A program made the translations under genes and the position numbers. This document shows positions 1 through 11,942 of a stretch of DNA of 64,000 nucleotides, in pieces. The notes below the pieces were generated by a model. The model was not told the DNA's origin and ran no database searches. It saw nothing but the letters and a program-made list of their open reading frames with translations. Positions within the stretch are counted from its first letter, which is position 1. The number at the start of each line of letters is the position of its first letter. Source of the DNA: Chrysomallon squamiferum (lineage: Eukaryota; Mollusca; Gastropoda; Neomphalida; Peltospiridae); NCBI GenBank assembly GCA_012295275.1, contig CM022667.1:17474745-17538744 (forward strand), in the 5' to 3' direction.

Positions 1-2303
1 TTACGTTATATTTAGCCGTTCTATGATTTACAAAATTGTATGGCCATAGCTCTAAAATATATGATGCCAGGCAAACAAAATAAATATACTGCACAATTTA
101 AGCTTGCATAATTAGATTTGCTGAAAATTCTAACAATTCTGCTGCTGGACGGGAGTATGGAGTCAGTGAAAAACTTGTTAGGGACTGGAGAAAAATGAGT
201 ACTAAATTACTTGAAATGCCAAAAGTGAAGTGTGCTGACAGAGGCAAAAAGTCAAAACATCCGGAAATAGAAAAGACACTTTTTGAGTTGGTTCAAGCAA
301 GTAGACAAGATAGCTATATAGTTACAAGGGGTGCTATCCGTTTACAAGCACTTAAGTTAGCTAAGAAGGCAGGAATTACGGATTTTAAAGCCAGTCCTGG
401 TTGGTGCATGCTGTTCATGAAAAGGCATCATTTAGTCTTAAGACAAAAAACCAAAATCGCCCAGCGCTTACCCAGAGAGCTTGATGATAAAATAACAAGT
501 TTTCACAGATTTGTTATCCGTCATAGAGAGAAAAACAAGTATGCTTTGGCATGTATTGGCAACATGGATGAAATGCCAATGATGTTTGACATGCCATCGA
601 ATAGAACTGTTAACAAGATCGGAGAAAAAACCGTGCTAGTGAAAACGACAGACCACGAAAAGTCCAAATTCACCGTTATTTTAGGCTGTATGGCAGACGG
701 AACAAAGTTAAAACCTATGGTAGTTTTCAAGCGCAAAACTATGCCAGAAGAAAAATTTCCAAAGGGCGTATTAATACACGTACATCCAAAAGGGTGGTTG
801 GATGCGGCCGGATGCAAGCTCTGGGTTAACCAAGTGTGGAGCAATCGTTCAGGTGGATTACGAAAAGAAAAGTCTTTGTTAGTATGGGACATGTTCAAAG
901 CACACCTGGTAGATTCTGTAAAAGAAGCTGTAAGACGAGAAAATACAGATTTGGCAGTCATCCCTGGGGGCCTGACAAGCATTTCACAACCTTTGGATGT
1001 CTCAATAAATAAGCCGTTTAAAGACACTGTTTGGCATTTTTGGAATCAGTGGATACTAAATGGGGACAATATGAGAGCACCATCACTAGTTACAGTGTGT
1101 GAGTGGGTATGTGACGCCTGGCAGCAGTTGGACCCAGCTATATTTGTTAAGGCCTTTCTGAAGTGTGGAATTTCAATGGGATGAGATGGAGGATGACTAT
1201 TTATGGCACGAACCCAATGCCCTTGCTGATTCCGTTCAAGAAAATAGTCCCACAGGAGAGGATTCTGGGAATGATAACCCACTTGACAGTGATGATGATC
1301 TTTATGATGATGCAATTAACACTGGTGGTATTGAAGAGTGGAATGAACTCTTTGGGGCAAGCGATAGTGATGGTGAAAATGACTTTGAAGGCTTTGAATA
1401 AACTTTTTGTTACACTAGATTATAGTATTACCCAGTAAATGTTGGATGTTTTGGAATTAAAATGTTTGTATTGTTGCAATGTTTCATAATTACCGGGATA
1501 TATAGATCAAGGTCTATTTAAAGGTATGTGTGGATTTCCAGGCATAGACGTAATTCAGTATTTAATTAAATTTTGTAGATAAATTCCAAAAGATGTGTTG
1601 CTTTATTATTTATTACTGGTATTTTACATGAACGTGCAATTCAAAGTAAGATAATTTCGGAACCTCAGCAATATTTTTTTCTATCGAAACTCTGCTACAA
1701 GACATGCCCCCGATCCTATTCCTAGCGCGCTAATTGGCCGAGTCTTCACGCTCTTGGCAACTGACTAGAATAACAAATATGGCGAGAAGTTGAACTGATT
1801 TTTGTTGCAGAACATTTATAGAAATTTAGTTTATTTTTGATTTGTCGATAGTGGATATCAATGACGATTGCAATATTATTTCACCAAATTCTTTACAATT
1901 ACACATGTGAGTTTTGTTTATGAAATTAGGACCGATATTTAGTGCAATTTGGCAGAGAAGTCTGCATTCCTGGATCATTGCAAGACGCCGTAAGGCATAA
2001 CGCCGTACTGACGGTTTTCTCGCTTTAAAATGTATTTTTATGTCATTAAACAGAAGAATATCATGTTTTACATTCATATTTGGTTTTGTTATTTAATTTT
2101 TCAAACTTTTTAATACGATAAAATTATATTTTTGAAAAGCTGAAAGACCGCAATTATTTTAGATGCATCCCGTAGCAAAAAATAGTCAAAATGGCGACTC
2201 TTCAGCAACAGCTACAAAAGCATTACCTATGTATAAGTCGACCCCCAAAATATTACCTTAATATAGTCTCCCAAAAATTCGATTTATACACAAGTATATA
2301 CAG
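1..2303 (+). mobile_element. pogo-like DNA transposon, right end visible
   Basis: The transposase is followed by about 900 bases of non-coding sequence. It ends in a motif-rich block (2231..2303) containing tataagtcgaccccc and a diverged echo, aattcgatttatacac, then ...tatatacag followed by TA. GTCGAC-plus-TATA arrays of this sort are common in terminal repeats of Tigger/pogo elements, and TA is their usual target. The left end should lie before base 1, so the terminal inverted repeat cannot be confirmed. Small open frames at 521..1027 and 1826..2077 (minus) are shadows. Confidence 0.5.
62..1401 (+). pseudogene. pogo/Tigger-type transposase, frameshifted
   Basis: Transposase of the pogo/CENP-B-like (DDE_1) superfamily. 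The ATG at 62 opens a Psq-type helix-turn-helix (starting MPGKQNKYTAQFKL), which breaks at a stop near 107. The same domain resumes one frame over and runs through NSAAGREYGVSEKLVRDW into the main open frame (195..1184). That frame carries a CENP-B-type second helix-turn-helix (FKASPGWCMLFMKRH) and a DDE core. Numbered from the Met at 195, likely catalytic aspartates are D125 (NMDEMP), D232 (VWDMFKAH) and D268 (SQPLDVS). A second frame change near 1165-1184 moves the sequence into an acidic C-terminal tail ending at the TAA at 1401, typical of pogo-like transposases. At least two frameshifts make it non-functional as read. Family assignment is by recognised motifs, not a search. Confidence 0.85.
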
Positions 2304-2582
2304 TAATAAATGTTTAATAGCATAATGACTTCATTAAATAGATTAATAAAAGTCTAATAACCTAAGAAGTGTACTGAATAGATTAATAAAGGTTTAGAAA
2401 CAGCTTAAAATGTTTTATGGTAAATGTTGATTCCTATTTTGCAGGTGGTGATGTTTAATAATATCTGAGAAGACTCTACAGACTACATTTCTCTACTTAT
2501 TTATTTCTTGGGTAAATAAAGATTTTACCACAGAAACAGCATTTCCTATGCTTTATAAAAACAATTATATTTAGTAAAACAC

Positions 2583-2724
2583 CTTTCTTGACAAATGCTT
2601 CTATGAACTCTTTGTCAATAAGAGCGTGTGCAGGCAGCTGACAGATCAGAAAGGCCTGTTCTTCTCTAAGAACATCTTTCATTACCGAAGGTACGGATTC
2701 AAAACCAGGCAAAACCACAGTGAC
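2583..2724 (-). CDS. candidate internal exon, unrecognised gene
   Basis: On the minus strand a tract ending ttttacttcag precedes an open 142-base segment that ends AAGAAAG followed by GTGTTT. This gives plausible acceptor and donor sites. The exon encodes 47 codons plus one base, starting VTVVLPGFESVPSVMKDV and continuing through EEQAFLICQLPAHALIDKEF. The composition is normal protein-like and quite unlike the surrounding AT-rich sequence. I do not recognise the family. It lies beyond the last mapped DHX35 exon on the same strand, so it may belong to the next gene. It could also be part of an old transposon. Confidence 0.4.
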
Positions 2725-2771
2725 CTGAAGTAAAACGAAAAATTAATTAAATGTTTGCATGTTTACGTTTT

Positions 2772-2872
2772 ATGTATGTATGTATATATGTATGTATGTA
2801 TATATATATATGTATGTATGTATATATTGTGTGTGTATGTATGTATATATATATGTATGTATGTATGTGTAT
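2772..2872. repeat. (TATG)n/(TA)n microsatellite
   Basis: Imperfect TATG/TATA repeats of about 100 bases. They generate spurious Tyr/Ile/Val-rich open frames on both strands. Confidence 0.95.
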
Positions 2873-3399
2873 GTACATCAGTACGTTCGTGTGTGTATAA
2901 CTGTGACCAAAGGCGCACACATATGCCTGCTTGTTTATGCCTACCACATTATTGTGTTTGTGTAAGGACCTGATAATGGACATCAGTGTACAAACTGGCT
3001 GTAAGATGATTTATGAGCATACACACAACTTGTCACTTCTAATTGTTTGCATACCTGTTGTATGAACGGTACTGTTCTACAACACAAAACTACAATTCTG
3101 ATTATGTTTACAGTAATTATAAATAAACGTATTCATTATTATGAAAGCCTTGCTTCTAAAATAAGATAACTGGTACTGACAAGATGTACCAACTACTATG
3201 AAACAGTCTGAATAGAAACTGTGCATTATGGGTGCAGTGTTCACAGCAAATACCCAGATTGATAATTTTCTAGTTATTTTATTACAGACTGATTAAGCAA
3301 TAACTAAGAACTAATGTGAATGAATAAAATATGTTATATAGAAGCATATCATTATCAGCAAGGAACCATCTGAATTTAAATTGTTTCTCTGAACATAGC

Positions 3400-3915
3400 G
3401 TCACACGGCAGACATTCTCTAGTGATAATAAAGTACTGCTCAGAGTACACAGGACTGATCTTCCTAAACAGCAAACTTCAGCATGCATTATGGAACTGCT
3501 CTCTTCACACACAAACACGAGCCCGCTCACACTCTCGCATACACACACACAAGCACAGACATATATGCACACTCATAAACACTGAATATACTCAAGTACA
3601 TCACGCACACCATATACACAGACATAGATTTTATATGAACAAAATAAATTAATAAATTTATTAAAAATAATCAATGATCCATTATTTTTTTAATGACAAT
3701 CAGACCAGATGTGAACAACTTTGCATAATCATAATATTCTCTAAACTTGTGACACTAAACACATACCATAAATACAAATTAATATCAAACATCAAATCAT
3801 TATTCATTTACAGTATTTTTAAAAAGAAGAAGAAGAAAAAGAAAGAACTTGAAATATTAGAGCCAATGTAACAGGAGCCATACTAGCTTACTTTGTTGTC
3901 TTAGTGGTTGTTCAT
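3400..3915. repeat. dispersed repeat, copy A
   Basis: Shares long stretches with 5586..6100 in the same orientation, about 2.2 kb away. Shared blocks include gacattctctagtgataat, gaactgctctcttcacacac, cttgtgacactaaacacata and the segment around taacaggagccatactagct. Each copy has a local CA-rich tract. No open frame is conserved, so it is either a non-coding segmental duplication or two copies of an unclassified repeat. Confidence 0.8.
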
Positions 3916-5585
3916 TTTGTGTGCATGACCATGAATAGAATGATGCATCAATGTACCTGTATTCCGTATTATCATTTGTATAGTTAAAATATTAACATGT
4001 TGCTCTGCAAATATGATAACTGGTTAATGACAAGAGATACGTTTTGGTATGTGTTTTGACGTACCGTTGTTAAATAACAAGTGTGCGTAATTATGGACAA
4101 GATTTTGTTTACAGACGTTTTTGTTTTTTTACCTACCAAACAAAGCAATGCTTCCTATTCACATGTTTGTGGTAACATTAAACAATTAACATAATGATAC
4201 AGCTAAAAGTACTGCTTTTCATAAGGCACTTTGTAGCCATAGATAAACAACCCCGTATCTCAAAGTTTCACAATGACTTTCACTCACAGTCTGCACAAAA
4301 AATTGCCGTCTGCTGACAGTCAGAACACGATTAAACAATTAGGCCACGACCATTGCAGTCTGTTTTTGTGGAACTCAGTTACATGTTCTGCGCATTAAAA
4401 AGGTAAGAATGTTGCAGTATTCTCATACTTAGTAACTAGTAACTAGAAACAAATAAAATGTTTATATTTTAACTATGTATATATACTACGTTCTAACTCT
4501 GTCAAGAAAAAAATCATTATTTCTACATAACGCGAGATTGTTGCTTATCTGTGACAAAACTGAGGATACTAACAACAAGGAAACAGTCTGAATAGAGACT
4601 GTGCCATTTTGAAAATAGCACACGATTCGGTATATTTCTGTACTTTATGATGAACTGTCTGGTCATAGTTAATCTTCGTAGAATTTGAAATATTTTAATT
4701 CTTACGGCATGGTTAAAATAGTGATCCTCTATGTGTTTATCATGCCTACTTTTGTCCTTTAAAAACGACGAATGTTCAAATAAGAGTTTGCTAGCTAGAA
4801 AATCTTGACACGTGGGGGCTGACATTTGTTTTCTTACGTACTAAATTCCTTACTTTCTTAAAAAGCATCGATATTTAAAAACAATAAAATGAATAGCATA
4901 AAGTGAATCGTTAGTATTTTTTCTAATATTATTTGAATTAATAATAACTGCTTTTTGTAATTAAATTAACAAGAAACTCACGCAGCAATCTTTCGAAATT
5001 CCAAAAAATAAACTTTTTAAATCTTAATTTTATTTCAACCATTTCAATTATGATTTGGATTTAATGACTACAGCAAGCGCCCAGAATGATAATTTCCGAG
5101 TTATTAATAGATCTTAATTCATACACACTAAGCAACGAACAAGCGCTGATAGAATTTATAAGTGTACCAATTAATAAACGAACAATCCATGAAAATAGCA
5201 TCTGAAATACATTTTCTGAACGTTTTATTATTTTTAATTTCATTTTATTAATTTTTTTTTTTTTTTTTTTTTAAATTTTCGTAGAGGATAGATATAGTGG
5301 TAGTAGTAAAAATATTTTATTCATTATTTTTAGAGAATTAATACACAGAAAGTAATTTCAATATCTTGTTAATTGTTCATAAAGAGACAAAGTGCTACGA
5401 AGAGCAACATATTGAAAAATAAGATGTCAATGCTGAAATAGGAAATGAGAAATAAATACCTAAAAATTTAGACATCATACATTACCTTACCTGTTTTGTA
5501 GATTGCTTTGGAATATAAATATATATATATAAGGTAATATTATATATGATGTCTAAGTTTTTATATATATTTTTTATCTCAAACT
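3916..5585. other. AT-rich non-coding stretch
   Basis: No convincing exon seen. Contains a poly-T run (about 5251..5271), fragments related to copy A of the dispersed repeat, and short AT-rich tracts. The minus-strand frames at 4523..4825 and 5061..5243 show no recognisable motif or splice context. Confidence 0.6.
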
Positions 5586-6100
5586 GAAGACATTCTCTAG
5601 TGATAATGAATTATTGGACACAGAACATATACAGGATAGATCTTTAGCTATATATTACAGAACTGCTCTCTTCACACACACACACACACATCATTATTGT
5701 TATTATTGAATTTTAATTTTAATTTTATTTATTTAATTATTATTGTATTTTTAATCATGATTTAGAGATAACAAATGGCAGGTTAGCAAACACTTTTAAT
5801 TAATGATTCATTCAATAATTATTTCATTGTTAAAAACGATCAATGATCCATTGTTTTTTCATGACAATCAATCCAGATGTAAACAACAACTTTGCATGCA
5901 TAATCATAATATTCTGTAAACTTGTGACACTAAACACATACCATAAATACAGATTAATATCAAACATCGAAACATTTTTCATTTACAATATTTTAAAAAA
6001 GAAGAAGAAGAAAACGAAAGAACTTGAAATATGAGAGCCAAATGTAACAGGAGCCATACTAGCTTCCATTGTTGTCTTAGTGAGTGTTCAGTTTTTTACC
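5586..6100. repeat. dispersed repeat, copy B
   Basis: Diverged second copy of 3400..3915. Weaker similarity seems to extend further left: 4575..4620 (gaaacagtctgaatagagac) resembles 3202..3240, and 5075..5150 resembles 3250..3310. The original duplication was therefore probably longer and later broken by insertions. Confidence 0.75.
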
Positions 6101-6780
6101 TCTGCTCAAGCACATTCAGTCCGTTTGGATAAGCTGGACAATCAACAGGATGGTTAAGTTATTTTATATTTATATATATATTATCAAAATAAATAAACAC
6201 ACACAAAAACATGCAGGTACTTTAGAAGCACGCACACATTAACATTCACCCCATGACTGCCTATCTACATCTATTTTTCCATAATGCAATTAATAATTAT
6301 TGAGAGAATCATTAGTTAAAACAGTTTCTATTTTTTCCTGTACTACCCTGCCATTTGTTATCTTTAAATCATGATAAAAATAATAATAAATAAATGAAAT
6401 AAAAATTAAAAATCAAAATAATAGTAATAATAAACAAATAAATAAATAAATAAATAAAAAGTTAAAAACCAATAATAACAATAATAATGTTCCTAAGACC
6501 CCAGTAGTAACAGACACAGCAACGATAGTGTAATATGGCAGCCATAGCTGCAGTTGTAGTCATAGATGTGGTAGTAATCCTAACTGGAGAAGTAGTCCTA
6601 GCTAAAATAGTTGTCACACCAGAATGGTAATAAAAGACCTGATTTCATTTTCTAATTGCTGTTGCTTTTCTTCTCATGTTGGTATTTCTTATAATAACAA
6701 TATTCTTTGTTTCCTTTTTTATTTTTTTAAATATATAAATTTTTTTTATCAAATAATAATAATAAATATATATATATGTT

Positions 6781-6823
<43 letters not shown>

Positions 6824-6851
6824 CATGTGTGTGTATATATATTTCATTTAG
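6101..6851. other. non-coding, with simple repeats
   Basis: Upstream flank or intron of the plus-strand gene ending at 7431. Contains AAAT/AAT-rich stretches (about 6380..6490) and a (TA)n tract (6783..6816) immediately before the acceptor at 6850..6851. No earlier exon of that gene could be identified. Confidence 0.6.
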
Positions 6852-7041
6852 AATGGATGGATGACTACAATAAATTACACCTGAAAGCTTTTTATGAGCT
6901 TAAAACAAAAGGCAAAGATGATGTTGTAATTAAAGAATTTTATCGTTCGGGCACATATGAAGAGGCTCTTCAGGATTTCTGTATTTTAGTCAAGGAGGAT
7001 TTTGAGACTCTACATGAAGGGACAGAAAATGAAACTAAATG
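6852..7041 (+). CDS. penultimate exon, unrecognised gene
   Basis: An acceptor (tttcatttag) leads into 190 bases: two leftover bases, 62 codons and two trailing bases, then a GTAAAC donor. The peptide begins WMDDYNKLHLKAFYELK and includes RSGTYEEALQDFCILVKED. It is a soluble, charged, predicted helical segment with no membrane span. Phase matches the exon at 7290 exactly (TG + G gives Trp). The upstream part of the gene was not found. The family is not recognised, so no function is proposed. The matched splice phase and ordinary amino-acid composition argue that it is real. Confidence 0.6.
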
Positions 7042-7289
7042 GTAAACAATTATTTAATACAAAATTTGATAGTAGTATCAGTACAGTTCTAAAATTCACT
7101 ATAGAAATGTATTAATAGCTTCTTTTTATCACATATTTGTTAATTTTGTAAAATAAGTATCAATTTGAAAAGGCTTGACTGTAGACTCGCAAGAATCTAA
7201 TATTGCATATGAAATAGTGCAGCAGTAAGAATAGTGCATTGGTAAGAATAGAAATAAAGATAATATAGTAATATCAGTTATATTTTCAG

Positions 7290-7431
7290 GGGTCTTATAC
7301 CTGACTCTGATGTTTCTGTACATCTCCAAAGATGGGGAATCCTAGGAGTAGCTGCTACACTGAATATCTCAAAAGTCGCAACAGAAACAGAAATTTTTAG
7401 ATACTTTGATTTCACACACTACATTAACTAA
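7290..7431 (+). CDS. last exon, unrecognised gene
   Basis: A good acceptor (tatattttcag) at 7288..7289 completes the Trp codon from the previous exon, then gives 46 codons and a TAA stop at 7429..7431. The peptide begins GLIPDSDVSVHLQRWG and ends near RYFDFTHYIN. Poly(A) signals AATAAA follow at 7504 and 7513, consistent with a 3' end. Together the two exons give about 109 C-terminal residues of an unidentified protein. A decayed mariner element lies a few hundred bases downstream. Confidence 0.6.
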
Positions 7432-7503
7432 AAATCAGTTAACACGTGGCAGAAAATGAAACATCTTTCTGACAAAGATTATACAGATGTTGTCACTTCA
7501 ATC

Positions 7504-7518
7504 AATAAACGGAATAAA
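7504..7518 (+). promoter_or_regulatory. poly(A) signals
   Basis: Two AATAAA hexamers (7504..7509 and 7513..7518) lie 73-87 bases after the stop of the plus-strand gene ending at 7431. Confidence 0.5.
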
Positions 7519-7807
7519 ATATATATTATTTAAATATATTGCTGCTTTTCTAATTGAGATTTTTAAAATACAAGGTATTAATGTGTACATAATACGGTGA
7601 CACAAATACACTGGATAATACCAGGATGGAACAAAAGTTCATAGTTTTTTTTAAGTGAAAGTCAAAGAAAATATTTAGATCTTTTTACGCAGAGGTATTC
7701 AACCACAATTTTATTCCACTGTCTTTCACCATCTTTCAGGCAGCTTCACAATTCTATTCTACAAGAACTTGGCATCTTTCTAGGATATGAACTAGTTTAA
7801 TTGGTTT

Positions 7808-8434
7808 TCATAGGCTTCCAGAAAACTGAAGTTCTTCCTTTTTAGAAGAATTTTGTAGGGTTTGAAATAAGTGGAAATCTGAAGGAGCAAGGTCAGGGCA
7901 GTGCAGACTTTGTGATAGGATATCCCACTCAAGCTGTACCAGAGTCTGATTTTGTGGAAGAAGCTCATAAAACCTTTCCAGTCCCACCAGATACATAAAA
8001 CTAACCTTCTTCGGTGTTTGCAATATTTAACTGTGATGCTTTATTTCATTTACTCCAGAACGTTTTTCTCTTCTCATTGTTATAAACACCACATATGTTT
8101 ATTGTTTCCAAAACCTGGTCATTTTCGCTGCATTTGAGTATAGAATTGCAGATGGAAATGCGATCCATTAAACAATTTTTCCGTTACATACTGAAGCACC
8201 CAAATATCATACTTTCACATATCCAAATGTTACCAAAGCCTTACAATACTCATAATTTTGAGATATGTGGAGTATCTCTGCAATGTCCTGTGTCATATGT
8301 TCTGGATGATGTTTAATTAGCATTTTGTTCTGATTATCATCAGTGATGTCAGGCACACTAGAATGTTCTCTGTCTTCCACTTCTGAACTTAGCAAACCCC
8401 TAACGAAAGTACTCTCAGCGTTACATATCTTCAT
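7808..8434 (-). pseudogene. mariner transposase, internally deleted
   Basis: Minus-strand remnant of a mariner (Tc1/mariner superfamily) transposase. The N-terminal helix-turn-helix part (8434..8207) shows EVEDREHSSVPDITDDNQ and TQDIAEILHISQ, matching the mariner pattern. A middle part, read with stops and frame changes, gives DRISICNSILK and NNEKRK. The C-terminal part (8023..7808) gives ERFYELLPQNQTL joined directly to VQLEWDIL and CPDLAPSDFHLFQTLQN. Roughly 50 residues normally between those two blocks are absent, including the block with the second catalytic Asp. Stops, frameshifts and this deletion make it dead. Terminal repeats were not defined. Confidence 0.85.
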
Positions 8435-9464
8435 AAATAGATCATTTTTTTTTTTTTTTTGCTAATAGTATAGCATTTTTCCTTTCCAGAAATAAAAGAG
8501 CATCAAAAGATAAAAATCCATCTCATTTTTCTCCATCAAAAAAAAAAAAATTAAATTAAATTTACAATCGATATACAAATCCCATAAAAAGATATAATGA
8601 AAAGTCACTTTTCAGAATATGTATATGTTATATAGATCATATGCTCAAACACCACCTAATGAAAAAAATATAAATTTTTGTTCCAAGCAAGTAAAATTCT
8701 TTTCACTTTGAAGTTATTATTTTATTTGATTACAATAAATGATATGATCATTTAGAGGCTGCATTTATTTTTGTTTACATTAGGAAGACATCTTTGTGCA
8801 AAACATCTTTCTCTTGGTGATAAAAACATGAATTCCTAGCCTAGCCATGTTTTATTATTAATCAACACTGAATGTCAGAAGACAAATAAAACTTAATATG
8901 GAGGTGTGCAAAATATATTTAAAAACCTTTTAAGTCATTATTTTTTAGTATGTATTTTTCTTTACTTACTTATTATTATATCATCATTGTCTGACTGATA
9001 CTCATCCAAGAAAAGATATATTTTTATAAACAAAGTTCAATATTATAGATAGATTTTTTTAAAGTTTTTTTTTTGGGGGGGGTTTTGATGGGGATTCTTT
9101 CCCCATGAAGCTAATCTGATATATAATTTCTTATCCACGATAATCATTGTAGTTGTAACAAATTCAAAAGATTATTTCATGTAATGCATTCATAATCAGC
9201 TTCATAGTATTTATGGACATGTTGTAACATATGCAATAGTTCCATCATTAGTAACAAATCAAACAAATTAACTGCAGGTTGAGGATTCCTTATCTGAATT
9301 TCAAAATCCAAAAAGAATTTTGGATATGTGATCCTTAACAAATATTATAATACATTTTTTTTTAAAATCATAGATTGAGAGAGTTATAAAATGCAATATT
9401 CTTCATTTCCTTTTTTTTTTTTTTAAAAGTTTTAAAAAAACAACCTAATAATAATAATTATAAT

Positions 9465-9465
<1 letters not shown>

Positions 9466-9506
<41 letters not shown>
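9466..9506. repeat. (TA)n microsatellite
   Basis: About 40 bases of uninterrupted TA. Confidence 0.95.
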
Positions 9507-9512
<6 letters not shown>

Positions 9513-10168
9513 GTCAAAAACATGAAAAGATGAACAATAATCCTCCTTAGGATATTCTCTGTATTATTACTTTTCTACCTTGATTATAATACAATATTGC
9601 CAAATATCTCAGAATGCTAAACCTTTTTACAACAAAAGATGGCTCCTCCTTCAAGACAAAATTTAATATACAGGTCATTGTGTAGTCTTAGTGCAATTTT
9701 AAATTTGTATAATTTCTGATCTATGGATGACAGAAATGACCTGTGAAAAACATGAGAAAAAGAATGTTTTGGTTTTTAAATATATAGAGATTCTTTATTT
9801 TAAAAATGACCATTGTTTTTATGGTATAACTGAAAATTGGCTTAAAAAAATGACTTCGTAATTGTACTTCATTTGTTTCTATTTTTTGAGTAGATTCTAT
9901 TTTATTTATTTATTTATTTTTCCTGTTTACAAAATCTATTTAGAAATTAAAATATTTACTTATTTATACCGAATTTAAGATGAGACTGATTTCTATATTA
10001 ATATATTTTTAATTTTTGTAATCACTGGATAAACCAAAAGCAACACTAGTTAAGCTAATTGATTCTACAAGCAGTCATATTTCAGACCAGTTTTCAACTA
10101 TAGCAAGATCCTTGCTTCCACAAACCAAATGGTTAAAAATCTTCCTATTTTTACGTTTCTGGTAATTG

Positions 10169-10169
<1 letters not shown>

Positions 10170-10208
<39 letters not shown>
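10170..10208. repeat. (CA)n microsatellite
   Basis: About 19 CA units. Responsible for the Thr-His repeat frames in this spot. Confidence 0.95.
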
Positions 10209-10211
<3 letters not shown>

Positions 10212-11053
10212 CAGGTTTGTTAAAAATATTTTCACCAATTTCAACCTATGTAACAGGTGTTTCTGTCATTCATTTATTTATTTATTTATTTATTTTAGTA
10301 GTGACTATTATTGTTTTATGTCATAGTGAAAAACTGAAATATCACATTATTATTTTTATTATTTTTCAATTACAATTGTAATTTTTTAATTATTTTATTT
10401 TATTTTATTTTTATTTTTATTTTCCTTGTTATTTTACGTATTGTCAAATGAAATGTTTAAACATTTTTTTTAATATCTTTACCAACAGGAGATTTATAAA
10501 AAAAAAATACAGTTAAACAGCATGCTGAATATAGTGACTGGACACCAACTGTTCCAAGTAAACATTTAGTTACTTTAAGAATATTTTTGTTGATGCAGAT
10601 TTTTGTTGTTAGTAATTTTCTTTTTTCTTTTGTACAATATATATATATTTCTACTGTGATTTCAGGCTGAATATTATTTTTGTGTCCAATTTTAAAGATT
10701 AATAAAATTAAAATCTAGGTTTTACATGAACTTCCACTATTTATTATATTTTACTCTCAAAATTGTCTTGAAACTGACAAAATGGATTTAGACATTACAG
10801 TAAGAATTCACAACAAAAAAACACAAATACAAAAAAGTGCGCTTTACCATCTTCTGGGATTGTGTCACACAGCTAAAAACCTTATGATTCAAGGCAGCTG
10901 CAGGAAATAAGAATGGAAAACATTCACACAAATTGATGGCTTTGGTTTATAATATTTTACCTGGGTAACAAAACAGATTCATACAGAAAAAAATGTATAT
11001 AAAATGGTGGAAGTTCTGTATGAAAGATGATTTAAATTTTTTTTAAAAGTGTT

Positions 11054-11058
<5 letters not shown>

Positions 11059-11098
<40 letters not shown>
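11059..11098. repeat. (GT)n microsatellite
   Basis: About 20 GT units. Confidence 0.95.
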
Positions 11099-11202
11099 TA
11101 TATTGTCGTATAACCTTAGGATCTTGGCAAAAAAATGATCAACTTGAATCAAAAAGTAACCTTTTTAAATTTCCTTATTTATTCCATTTATTTTATATTT
11201 TA

Positions 11203-11204
11203 TA

Positions 11205-11256
<52 letters not shown>

Positions 11257-11265
11257 TATTATTAT
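11203..11265. repeat. (TTA)n microsatellite
   Basis: About 20 units of TTA, producing poly-Ile/Leu frames. Confidence 0.95.
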
Positions 11266-11846
11266 TATTTCTTTCTGTGTTTGTGTGTCAAATTTCATGC
11301 AATTAACAAAACAAAACATATTCCAGAATTACCTTTCTTTCTTAAAAAACATACATGATTAATTAACTATACCAACTAGAAATATAGTGGAACGTACTAT
11401 AAGAATAGTTTTTCTTTCTGATATAAAACAAAAAAAAATTAGGTCTTCATAAATGGAATATGTCAGCTTATAATAAAATATAAATGGTTACAATAAAAAT
11501 ATTACTTTGTACATTTCCTTCTACAGTCCTGATCTCTCAAATGAATGTTGAGTACTTTATATGTTAAGTTTATTGTCACTTCAAAAGAGACTTCTGTATA
11601 ATTACAATTTTTGATAGCATCAGTGAGATGTGATTTGTCTCAAGATAGTTGCCATACCATTTACTTCAGTTCATATAGACAATAATTATTACAGTATAGA
11701 CTTGATTTTCATATACAAAAATTACTTTATCAAAACTATTACATTTTTAACCAAAATAAAAAATAATTTAAAATTTCTTTTTTTCAATATTCTTATATTT
11801 GTGTTCATTATTAAAAGAATTTATTAATTTTGGTAAAAAGTATTGT

Positions 11847-11851
<5 letters not shown>

Positions 11852-11908
<57 letters not shown>

Positions 11909-11942
11909 TCATTACATAATATATATATATATATATATATAT
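11852..11942. repeat. (TG)n followed by (TA)n
   Basis: Compound microsatellite: TG units from 11852 to 11907, then a TA tract at 11919..11942. Confidence 0.95.

Noticed and set aside
1826-2077. 83-residue minus-strand open frame
   Set aside because: Lies in the non-coding tail of the pogo-like element, with no motif.
9650-9760. Acceptor-like tract (tgtttttcacag) on the minus strand, also tested as the last DHX35 exon
   Set aside because: Gives a short peptide unrelated to the DHX35 C-terminus.
10831-10905. Exon-like segment with a good acceptor (tttcctgcag) on the minus strand, tested as the missing DHX35 exon
   Set aside because: The reading does not match the expected basic tail and has stops or wrong phase in the relevant frames.
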